From positions 3,685,501 through 3,749,500 of the forward strand of contig NC_091096.1 in assembly GCF_024713975.1 (NCBI RefSeq): 64,000 bases of DNA. The letters are read 5' to 3'. This document shows positions 49,946 through 60,738 of the stretch, in pieces. The translations under genes were made by a program, and so were the position numbers. Under the pieces are notes generated by a model that saw only the letters and a list, made by a program, of their open reading frames with translations, searched no databases and was not told where the DNA came from. Source of the stretch: Paralichthys olivaceus (taxonomy: Eukaryota > Chordata > Actinopteri > Pleuronectiformes > Paralichthyidae). The first letter of the stretch is position 1. Every line of letters begins with the position of its first letter.

Positions 49946-51448
49946 GTTTTGCCATTTATTCGTCTGCTCACCATATTCTGCGACATCACACCTGTCACAA
50001 CATAATCTGTGATTTGCACTTTTGCTCAAACGGTCCTTGTGGATCAGGCAGCGTTTCCATCACTTCCTCTACAGGACGTCAATCACAGAGCAGGAAAAGT
50101 GTTGCTTTTGTGAACCTCAGTTTATTGTCAGCAAACACCCGAGCGTCTAACGAGGCAGATTTGTCAGAGGAAACTTTCACTGCGTTTTTTCCAGAAAGGT
50201 TAGCTCTGGTTCACACGGCATCAAACGGAGCCCGGTGTGTGAAAGAAACAAAGTGAAAGCATCGGGGGGGAATGTGTCATTGTCAGATGTTTTGCATTAA
50301 ATATTCAGCGATCTGCCTGTTTGTTTCTCCTTTGTTTGATGTTTGCTGAGGTGTAGTAACACATCTGTTTGACATGAATCCAGCAGATGAACGCTGACTG
50401 ACAGAAAAGGTGGGAACACTCGGAGCGCGGCGATTCCTCAATATCAGATGCTTCGTGTTTTTTTTCTCCTCCTGTGTCACACAGGGTGCGGTGATTCTTT
50501 TGAAAAATGCATAAAAAAAACCCTGTGTCCTCATTTGAACAGGGAGAGTTTGATCGCGATGATAAGAGAAAATACAGCGGCGTTACACCAGAGTCAGTGA
50601 AATGATTGAAGCAAGAGGTAAAAACTTTTCACATCTGATGTTTCAATCCGACTCTAAATCCACAAACCATTTATTGTGAAGGTCAAACGTCTTGATATTT
50701 CCCATCTGGCTTCTTTCAAGACCTTCCTGCATGAAGCTTTCTGCAGCAACAACTCCACAAACTGCACAATGGTGAAGTGTATGAAGACTGTACGTTTGAA
50801 GGTTATTTACTGAACCTGACAGACTGAAGGACAAAGCAAAAGCAGCTGCGTTTATCACGTCTCTTCGGAGAGACTAACAAACATGCGGGAGCTTTGTAGC
50901 TGCTCGGATGGAGATTCTCTCCATCTGTTAACACGGAGGATCATCTGAAGGTTCTTGTTTGAAATTAGACGGCTAAACAAAAATAATAAATGCATGCACT
51001 GACTTCAGAAATCACAGAGATGTGTTTGGGTATGTGAGCGTGCAGCGATGAAGAGGAAGCTCAGTCTCCAGGATCATTACGACAGAGCGAACTGTAATTC
51101 TCCTTATGAAAACATTTTATTGTCGCCTCACCTCAGTTCTTCACTCGGCAGCTGGGAGGTCAGTATGATGGTCAGAGGTCAGAGGTCGTGGGTTAGGGTC
51201 ACCTGATCAGCTGGTCCCTGCAGAGGACATAGCGTGATTAGCCTGAATTAGCAGTGATTTAAAGGCACAATGGGAACATGAGCTAAGCGTGATTAAATCT
51301 GAACTATAATAAGGACACATGTTGGTTTGACTTTTTTATGTTACACATTTTTATGTAAACTGCACATTCTAGTCTATTGTGATTGTTCGAGGGAATATAT
51401 CACATTTACGGACATGAGCAGGGAAATATATAACATTTCAACACTATC

Positions 51449-51578
51449 ACCGTCTATAACCTCAGGTATATATATTTTTTTAAATGAACACATCTCAGAA
51501 AGTTTTAGAGAGCAGATAAAAACTTACATAAAGTTACAGTATGTGGCTCCAGCTGTTGATTGAAATAGATCTGTGAGT
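51449..51578 (+). repeat. Local duplicated segment, copy 1
   Basis: ACCGTCTATAACCTCAGG, then CAGAAAGTTTTAGAGAGCAG, ACATAAAGTTACAGTATG and CAGCTGTTGATTGAAATAG align in order with 52378-52518, about 0.93 kb away. The two are diverged. A dispersed repeat inserted twice or an old local duplication would both explain it. Confidence 0.6.
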
Positions 51579-52377
51579 TCTGCCTCATTGTCCTGAATGG
51601 CTGAGGAGAAACTGGGAGGTTTCTTCCTCCTCCTCCTCCTCCTCATCCTCTTCTTCCTGCAGGAGGTGGAAGTATCTCTTCCTCCTCTTAATCGTCGACG
51701 CCAAATGTCTGCAGAGCAACAACACACAAGTGAAAGTCATAAATACAGGGTGTCAAGGCTTTAATAATGATGTATGTTCACTGTTCACAACGAACCAAAA
51801 TGACAAATGAAAGGAAAAGAGAAATAAATTACACATAAACCATAACGGACGAGCCTCAACATTAATCTCCTGTCTTTGTCAGAGACATAAAAACACCATC
51901 AAAGCTGATGAGTTATTGTAAAAGTACACGTCATTAGAATAATCCCTCACAACGACACACACACAACAAACAGCACACGTCTAAATCAGAGCACAGCGGC
52001 GGCAGGAAGACACAATGACACCTCACTAGGGCATCATGGGAGAAACGTGTCACTTCTGGTCGTATTAACGACTTCATTACAGCAATTTACTTTCCAACCG
52101 GAACCTTTCCTCCAACGCCGCCTGTTTGTTTTTCTCACAGTCAACGTGCAATTACCTTTGCATTAATGCGGCACCGGAAAATTAAGAGACGCAACTGTTG
52201 AGGTGACTTTGCCAAGAGAGAAGACGACACACCTCCGAGCTACTTAATCATTTTATACGAGCGACTTTTCTTCTCGAGACGGTTGGATTATAAAAAACAC
52301 AATACATGAGAACAGAGTATATTTATTCTTATCGTTACAGTTTGTGTTGTAAATTATATCAGAAGCACAAACACCAC

Positions 52378-52518
52378 CACCGTCTTTAACCTCGGGAATA
52401 AAACGTGTTCGATTAACCCCCGTCAGAAAGTTTTAGGAGAAACATTTAAAAACAAACATAAAGTGCCAGAAGTTCTAAACTCAGCTGTTGTACCGGATAG
52501 AAATAGATTCTATAAATG
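52378..52518 (+). repeat. Local duplicated segment, copy 2
   Basis: ACCGTCTTTAACCTCGGG, CAGAAAGTTTTAGGAGAAAC, ACATAAAGTGCCAGAAG and CAGCTGTTGTACCGGATAG, then AAATAGATTC, match copy 1 in the same order and orientation. Confidence 0.6.
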
Positions 52519-53000
52519 TTCAAAGCAAGTGATGCCAGCGAGTTCAGTGCTATCCCACTGATCACCAGTGTGTGGCAGTGTCATGTGGTCACACACACAC
52601 ACAGTCCTTCTTGTCGTGTGCTATGCTAACATCGGTTGCACCACCTCAGTGTCATTAGCATGGCTGTAGCTTTGGCCAGCATGGTAGCATGTTAAGCTAG
52701 CACTCACACAAACAATTGAATCTTGATAAACTGTCTTTAGACACAGAGTCACAACATGTGGTAAATAAACTCAAGACATGTCATTCAGTGTGTTTGCCCC
52801 CCCCCCTCACCTCATGCAGGGTTTCCTGGTTCCTCTGTCAAACAGCAAGTGGAGGATTCCAACTCCATTTGTAGGGGGGGGGTAACTGGAGTGTACCACA
52901 TGACAGCCAGTCCAGAGGGGGAGGGGGGTTCACTCTTTTAATTGCCCATATAATGGAGCATAGTGATATTTCTGTGATGGACGTATAAATGTTTTTAATG

Positions 53001-53068
53001 TGTTTATTAGTGTGTATATTAGTGTGTATATTAGTGTGTATATTAGTGTGTATATTAGTGTGTATATA
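53001..53068. repeat. 12-bp minisatellite (TGTGTATATTAG)
   Basis: Five near-perfect head-to-tail units of TGTGTATATTAG are preceded by one variant (TGTGTTTATTAG). The opposite strand gives a chance NIHTNIHT-type reading frame. Confidence 0.9.
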
Positions 53069-53543
53069 CCTCGAGTGCACTGAATGCGAGTGAAGATGAT
53101 CATCCATTTTCTATTTGCACTGTGGGATCTGTTTCATTCATATTTGCACGTTGCATTTTTAACCCGCTGTCTATTTATTCGTCCTCACGCATGTGTTCCA
53201 CTCTCGGTTGCACTGTGGGACCTGTTTACCTTTCCTTCCTGCATATCTTAGCTGGCCGTTTATTTATCGGTGTGTGTGGGGGTGTGTATTACTTGTAATA
53301 TTACTTTCGGGCTTCTTTGGAGGTGGGTCAACTATCCTATGAATGTTGTACGATGACAATAGAGTTTCTATTCTATTCTAATTTCACATCTTGTGGAGAT
53401 TTGTTAATTGATTTTGTCTTTATGGTTTGTCTTGTGGGAGGGGCTTCCGATATATATATATCGGTACTAGGTCCCAGGTTTATTAGGCCTCAATGACAGT
53501 TTTCCAGAGCGGTAAACTTCCTGTTTTATCCAACAAGTGGAGT

Positions 53544-53563
53544 GGGGGGGGGGGGGGGGGGGG
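53544..53563. repeat. Poly-G run (20 G)
   Basis: An uninterrupted G run of about 20. The true length is uncertain in any assembly. Confidence 0.9.
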
Positions 53564-53809
53564 AGGACAAGCGGAGGAACAAACGCCTGCATGTGCTCCA
53601 ACCCTCTGCTGCTGCACTTGGTATTTGTTATCTAGCGAGCAGCTGGCTGGTAATATTTTGTCCACAAGTGGAGCCAAGCACTTCAGCCTAGGAGGGGGGG
53701 GCACTTCACTGCTGCAGCATGTTAATCTGGCTCGGAGACGTGTCTGTTCTATTTGCATGTCACCACACCGCAGCTATTACTTATTAATCTTCAGATGTGA
53801 CATCGAGGT

Positions 53810-56800
53810 CTAAAATGCTTCCGTCTTAATTTAACTGTGTTTCAATCAGCGCCGCTAATGACTCGTAGCTTCGAATGTGCTGAAAACTTTCTTTCCCCAC
53901 TGGAGTAGCTGCCGGCTGCCAAGAGTGTGGGAGGTGGCTCAGTGACCTCGCCTCAGACGTGACTAATTTCGTTAGCTCTATGTGTTAAAGTGCCTCTTTC
54001 ACTTTTGTTCAGCTAATGTTTTGTTTTTTTCTCTCCTTGCTTAATGTCGCAGCCAAGTGGATGTTGTTCTGCGTCCGTTTGACGAAACCGCAGAAAGTTG
54101 TCGAGTCAGACGGAGCGGCAGCGCTCAGCGTGACGAGGGAAAAGAAAAGGTAATTGAGATGAAGAAATGCATCATCAATATGTAAACGCACAATGAAAAG
54201 CTTTGTGTTCGCCAGCCAAGAAGCTCTGGGTTGAAAGCCCATTGTGTCTTCTCTCCTCACCGCCGTCTCTCCTCCCAGTCAATAACAAATTATTCATCTT
54301 TGTGAGAGTGAATCATGACCACAAATTAGAGGCTGGCTTGAAAAGCTCATTAAAGATGACAATGCTTGGAGGGAGGATTTGTAACGTAAAAAAAATGTCG
54401 GGGTTTCTGCACAGGGGGAAGCGTGGCGGACATTTTTTAACCGACCAGATCATGGGAGACCTTGGGTGACAGCTTGTTGCCAGGCAACAAACAAGACAGG
54501 GTTCATGGTAGGTGAGGGATCTTTGCGGTGATTAGACCAATTAAGATACGGAGGGTGAGTCTGCTCATCACTTCTCTCATGTGATCTAATGTTTGTGAAT
54601 AAAAGCCATACAGGGATTTTTTTTCGTGATCCTCAAGTTCAAAAACGTTTCTCAGCCAAACTCAAATTATGACGATACAAGTTTTATTTATTTAGATCCG
54701 TCGGCTTCAGTGTGATGAGGAACAGGACTCGCAGTAGTGTTGACAAGGCAGCGTGGGATGCTTCGTGTCAACATCGCCGCAGACAAATGGCGACGAGTGC
54801 GACGACACAAGCTGGTGCAGTCATAAATGACAAAGTACCACAGGCGGCTGGAAAGAGCCAAAACTCTCTCATTAGGCTCCGCAGCGTCAACGGAGGCAAA
54901 AACAGAAGGAAGCACGAAACCAAGCAGAACTCTCACGGAAGATGAATACGCCAGATTGGTTCATTCAGCATTTGTTTGCCAACAACATGCTCGGCACAGA
55001 AATGGATTAAACCCATAAAATCAGCACAGTGAAGTTATGTGATGGAAATAAACTCATGGTTGTGGTGCAGGAACTAAAACGTAATTTTAACTCTGGGGCG
55101 TCTCTCAGTCAAAACAGCAAAAGACCTAGTTTGATGACGTTGTGAAGCAGTGAAGGATCATGGGAGCAGGTCCAGCAGAAGGCAGTGAATGATCGTGATC
55201 GACTCAAACTGACTGACAAACTGTGTTTTTCCTCCATCATACGTCAGGAAGTCACAGCAGAGACGGACAACGCGACAAGTAAAATGAATTAAACTTTGTT
55301 GTAAACACTTTGAATTGAAAAAGAGCCAAATGCTGCAGTTGTGTCTGGGTTCTGGGGATTTTCTTCAATTACCTGACGAGCTCCTGTTGTACAGAGGAAG
55401 ATTGGAGCCATTTAAAATGCATTGTAAAAAATGTTTTGGTTAGAAGTGAGTCCTGGGTTTACTTCTGCTCTTTGGATGAGACGCACGAGGACAGAAAAAT
55501 CCAAGAAAGACACTTTAAACAATGAAGATAATGAAAATACCGTCATTGTTGATAATCAAGGCATCAGCGTTGTTTAAATAATGTCTGTAAAATGATGTGG
55601 AAGCAGAAATGTCCCCTCAGTAAAATGTAAGTAAAGCGTGTTGTGTAAAACCAATATCCTCAGCATGGTGAGAGTGCACTACATAAAATCTGTTCAGTGA
55701 TTTGGGTGAAGTGACTCTTGCTGCTGAATATTTAATAATCAAGTGGTTCATATTCCCATTTATGAAATTTGATGTTGCTGAAAAACAGATCACTACACGT
55801 CAAATATTTCCACTTGACCGTCCAAGCGGAAAAAAACTAAACCGGGCTGAATGAGAGGTGGTGAGATGTGTGAGCTCTCCACAGGTGAACCGACAGAGAA
55901 TGAGCTGCCATTTGGCCCGAAAGCCATCAAATCATTACTCCTGTATTCACCAGCAGGGATAAACAGCCTCGACTCATCCGGGGGTTAGTCTCTCCTGTGA
56001 AAATGGCAACCTTTCCCCATAACACCTGTATGAATAATTCAGCACTCTGGGCTCTATCAGAGGCTGTCAGAAATGTCAGCCGCTGCGAAGTACCCTTGGC
56101 TGCCCCCGGAGGAAGTTGTCTCTACACCCTGTAGTGGGGTTAGGGGGTTGCACACACACACACACACACTGGACCAAATGCCACAGCGTCCTCAGTGCCA
56201 GGTCTCCACTGCCTGCAGGACTCAAATCTCTGAAAGGCGAGCATATGTATACGTGCAGCGAGCAAACTGTTGCTGTTTTGTAAAATGCGAGTTTTTCCAT
56301 AAATAGGCGTCGCAGCAGTCCTCGTCTGTTCCAGGGGAAACTGTGGCTCGACACCACATATTCATATCAACGCATATTTATATTTGATAAACACCCACAG
56401 ATGTGACTCTCGCTTGGCATAGCCCGGATTCTTCCTCGAGGAAATCACGTCGTCTGTTTTTTCCTGCCTGGGTTTGACAAATTGGCAAATTCTAAAAAGA
56501 AAGTGCAGAGAAACAGAGAGATAGTAAAAAAAATAAATAAAAAAGAACGAGCAGCTTCGTGTCGTCTGAGCTGTTTGGGAGCGCACGGCACCTCTTCACC
56601 CGAGGAAGACTCATCCCCATGTGACCTCTGCAGGCTGGGCAGCAGGCCAACTGCAAGAATAGTCTCTAATATGGAAATGACAGATAATCAGGCAATTAAT
56701 CTCCACGTAATTAACTGCAACCAGTTACAAAAAACTCCTTAAGCAAGATAAACTGATGTTTTGTTCAGTGTAAATGAGATAACAGGGTGTGTGTGTGTGG

Positions 56801-58600
56801 GGGGGGGGGGATAAATGTGGGTCACACCTGACTTCCTCCTGTGGAATCTGGAAGATCGCTGTGAACGGACGATCTTTGCTGGGTCGTCTGTGGTCGCCTA
56901 TGAATAGAGCGAAGACAGAGAGCAAAGACGCACGAGGTGGATGTTCTAGAGTTTTCATTTTAAGAATATTTTTATCTATTTTCTACAATCTGCAGAGTTT
57001 AGAGGACCTTACTTACTGAAGAAGACAAACGGAGATAGTGAGAATAAAACTGAAATATTATGGGAATAAAATCTTTTTCAGGAAATAAGCAGAAAGATGA
57101 ACCTGCACATGTTGCAGTCGACTGAATGCGACTCAGCCTCGCTCATCTTTCAGCAAAATAAACAATTTATTTAGGATTCCTTATGGTTTTATTTATGAAA
57201 GTAGTGTTAGCTTCAGTAAAGCTGATCTAAAAACAGATTATTTATTGTTTCAAATATTTTTAAGCTTCCAGTTCGAATCCCTTTATGGCCATTCAAAATG
57301 AATCCCTGTGGTAGGTCACCGATGTGCTGTGGAGCCAAACTTACATCTGCTTACATTTATTTCTAATGGAGAGTAAAGTACCAAATATATTAAACAGAAT
57401 TTAATGGAGAAGTTCAGTCGTAAAACGTGATGTACTGGGTTTTAATGTTGGGAGCTGGGAGGGGAAAACTGTACGTTAAGTGGTTTTATTATTTTAAAAG
57501 AGTATTGATAATGAATATAATTAAAAATGCTACTCCCCTTAGGTTATTATAGCTTTTTAGATTTGTGGTAAAGCTACAATGAACTGGACAAGGACCAGGC
57601 AGAGCGCCCGTCTTCAAGCTAAAACATCCAAAGGAGAAGGTGTCGAGGATCGTGGAAACGCCACGGCCGTCATATTTCACCGAGAGGCTTCTCTGAGCGA
57701 ATCCTGCCTCTGCTCCGCCCCACCGTCCCTCTTCATCGTCCTCCTCCTCCTCCTCCTCCTCGTCATTCCCTTGTCTCGACACGCTTCTGTTGATGGATGA
57801 GCTCATTTGCTGCAAATCTCTTTCAAGTCAAACTGGGACACTGGTGTTGCCCCTCTGCTCCGTCAGTAGACGGAGGGAATAGAGACCTCATCGTATGAAT
57901 CACTGTACGAGCCCGTGTGAAAACGCACGCGATAAACACACGCTCCGTTCACACATGTAATGGAAAAACTGGAGAACATTTCAGAAATGGTCTCTTAGCG
58001 TCTGTGTTTCCTGCAGCACCGGGGAGCAACACACCAACACCAATGTTGTTAGTATTGCATTTGTCTTAACGGCCCCACAGAGAGCTGAATCAAAACCATC
58101 GTAAATGTAATAACATCGCACAGGAAACCGCAGAAGATGAGATTGCCTTGTTTCCCCTCCTTGGTGATTCACGGCGTGTTCTGGGCCGTTCCTGTTCGCT
58201 GTAGTCATAGAGACAATGGATTGGCAGCAGGCTCGACCAAACCAATTCAGCAAACGCGTTTCTTCAAGCGATAGCATCGTTTTGTGTTGGATCTAAGTTC
58301 AAGCGCTGTCGCTCTCCATCTTTTCCTGACTCATCCCCGGCTGCAATTACTCGCCCACCAAAGTATTCGTTTCCATGGATCGGCCCGTCAGTTCTGAGGC
58401 GTCAGTTTTGATACGAGCCACGTCTCTATTCGCCGGCGAGCTGGCCCGCCTCAGAGCCGGCCTCACAATAACCATGATGAATACAGTGTCCACAGGAACC
58501 AACCAGCCGTTTGACACTTCATCCCCCTTGATGCATTGCTGTTATCCTGTGGATCCATGGCGGGCTGTTTGAAGCCTTGTGATTCGCTGTTGCAGAGCCC
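53810..58600. other. Repeat-poor intergenic stretch, possible conserved regulatory elements
   Basis: Few recognisable repeats occur here. Segments at about 53830-54000, 54060-54480, 54690-54960, 57570-57800 and 58090-58540 look like conserved non-coding DNA: mixed CpG and TAAT/ATTA cores, with no coding features. One segment ends in a perfect RFX X-box (54476-54488). I could not find a gene in any frame. Confidence 0.3.
54476..54488. promoter_or_regulatory. RFX X-box motif (1-nt spacer)
   Basis: GTTGCC-A-GGCAAC is a perfect inverted repeat and fits the RFX X-box consensus. The symmetry extends to TTGTTGCC / GGCAACAA. It lies in a repeat-poor stretch 6 kb upstream of the sHSP gene. Confidence 0.5.
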
Positions 58601-60585
58601 TCCCCCTTTGCACAGGTGACTTATCATGTTACAAAAGGCATTGGAGGGGGAGGGGTCGGACACAACACGTTACGGATTAGGAAAACGTTCGAATGAAACT
58701 GGGTCATGTTTCTAGTCTGAAATGTGCTTTCAGATTTTTCAGGTTTATTTGTGACGTGCTTGAGAGTGAAGGAGGATCAGCGTCCTTTAGAAATAGATGA
58801 AGTGAGGGGAAGGGACCACTCTGGAGGGAGGTGGGGGGTGGGGTGCTATAGAGAGATGAATGAAAGATAAAAACCCTGCAGTGAAATTAAAGGATTCACA
58901 CACACAGACATGAAAATATCAGTTGAGAAGAGCTTAGGCAGGGAGGAAAAGCATCAGGGACCACGGAGACTTTCTGATCTTCAGCAGCTGCCAGACTTCC
59001 TTCAGATGAGGCATTTTATATTTTGGGTAAGAAATAAATAGCGAGTGATCTTTGAAGTGAATCCTGACGCAAGAGATCAAAGCGATTGAGATGATGTGTT
59101 TTCAGGGGCTGTGGAAAAAATCATCTTAAGTAATATTCTGAAGTATCGTATTCTCTTTATACACACAGTGTGGAATACCTGTCCCACATGTTGTCTCATA
59201 TTCTCCATCACTGGTTTGATTTCCAGATGTGAAGGTCGCCTGATGCTTCACCGGATCTCCAGGGAGCTTCTCGGCCGCTCTGCCAGATAAAGTTCAGCTT
59301 CCGGCTTCGTGACTCTCCTCCACCTCCTGTCGGACTTCCTCTACCTGTACCGATCAACGCAACAAAATATATCACACGTGCTTTTTGAAAAACCGGAAAA
59401 AGGCAGTAAAACTTAGTTTTACTAAGTAGTCAGAAACAAACACAGGCGATGGTCACACACGGAGGCCGACACGAGTGTGGACGAGGTCTCACTTATTGTT
59501 ATTATCATTATTGTTTCTTTTCCATCATCATCACCCACCCTTTTGGGATTGTAAGAAACCAACAGTCAAATCATTGTGAAACCACTGATTCAATCCAGAG
59601 CTTCAGTCTGTGATATTTGGTTTTATCAGGATCGCTTCGTGCTCTCAATCCAAACTAGTAGATTAAGATAATGTTGCAGGATCAATAACAATTGTCTCTC
59701 AGTTCATTAATCTAACTTTCCGTGCTCCATCTCTTCAGCGGCTGGAAAACTCTCAGCCACACAAACAGTGTTTATAGTTTCTCTTTGAGTGTCAGCACCA
59801 CTGACCAAGTCTTGCAGCATGAAGCCTCATTGCTCTGTGGGCGTATGAGCCTCCAACACGAGCGGGGTGGAAATATCTAACGATGGTTAAAAAAAAAAAA
59901 GAGGAGCAGCAGCAGCAGAGAATCCCAGTTTAACCTCTGCAGCGTTTGCTACAGACAGAATCTGTGTGTCAGGCCTCGCACACAGTGTCAGAAACATCTG
60001 CTCAATCTGTTTTTGTGCTCCAGTGGACAGTACGCCAAGATCTCAGGGCACACTGCTCTAAAAATACAACTCTGACAAGTCTGTCACACTTGATAAAAGA
60101 GGGAACAACAATAATCCTGCAGAGCGAGAGAGAAATGGAGTGGAGGGGATCTTTGTGCACACGTGCCACTGAAATGTCTGCGATAACACAAGAAAGAGGA
60201 GTGTTCTCTCTCCCGGGCCGAGGTGTTTCATGCTCCAGACACACTGCTGTGTCCTGCGAGGGGTGAGACGCACGGGGGGGAGGAGGAGGAGGAGGCAGGA
60301 TCACCGGCTCATGACGGGACGGAGGAGCCTGGTCACCGCTGACAGAATAGAGTTCACTGGGATGTGAGAAGCCTTCAGGCAGCAGATGCAACAGTTCAAA
60401 CACAAGCTGCAGCCTCGGCCAACTGCTCGCTATTTGCCATCGCTGCCTCAAAAGTTATAAATACAACTAATTAGTCTGCAGGCGTCTGCGGGCCGACCCT
60501 CCCTCCACACCCATCACCTCATGCACACTCCCTTCTCACGGGATCGCCATGAGTGTTTAATATGTGCCAAAGCAGACGGGAGCGT

Positions 60586-60594
60586 TATATAAAG
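60586..60594 (+). promoter_or_regulatory. TATA box of the sHSP gene
   Basis: TATATAAAG lies 145 bases upstream of the start codon, which puts transcription start near 60618 and gives a 5' UTR of about 120 bases. A second TATA/MEF2-like element, TTATAAATAC, is at 60455-60464, and a near-MEF2 CTAAAAATAC is at 60058-60067. I found no canonical heat shock element (alternating GAA/TTC at 2-base spacing) in the preceding 600 bases. Confidence 0.6.
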
Positions 60595-60738
60595 CCCCTC
60601 ACCGCACTTCTCTTATCATTCCCTCACTGGCTAAGTCCAGTTTAATCGAGGAAATCTCCAAAAGTTACTTGAGGACCGTCGCCACAATAGTGCAGCTATT
60701 TTTCATCCTCTCCCAATTTGTCTTTTTTTCCTGCGAAC

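Larger units (their letters stand above)
46480..50300. other. CpG-richer intergenic stretch, possible regulatory block
   Basis: Between repeat copies, several unique segments (about 46490-46830, 47090-47400, 47670-47840, 49470-49640) combine CpG dinucleotides with AT-rich homeodomain-like cores such as TTAATGG and ATTATTTATTTATGG. That texture is typical of vertebrate conserved non-coding elements. The open frames across them (up to 129 codons) resemble no protein family I know and lack splice logic. This is an impression from composition, not a demonstrated element. Confidence 0.3.
50300..53800. other. Gene-free interval with local duplications
   Basis: This part holds the duplicated segment pair (51449-51578 and 52378-52518), a CTC/TCC-rich patch near 51626-51680 that generates an Arg-rich chance frame on the minus strand, the 12-bp minisatellite and a poly-G run. 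No gene is supported. Confidence 0.55.

Noticed and set aside
49340..50256. Three overlapping frames of about 100 codons suggesting a gene
   Set aside because: They are in different frames, overlap a putative repeat, and show no shared domain or splice structure.
51524..51727. Arg/Lys-rich small protein on the minus strand
   Set aside because: The basic run comes from a TCC/CTC-rich simple patch, and the rest overlaps a duplicated non-coding segment.
57262..57275. GTTCGAATCCC resembling a tRNA B box
   Set aside because: No A box or cloverleaf can be built from the preceding 60 bases.
60360..60380. GAAGCCTTC as a heat shock element
   Set aside because: The GAA and TTC units are separated by three bases, not two, so the phase is wrong for HSF trimers.
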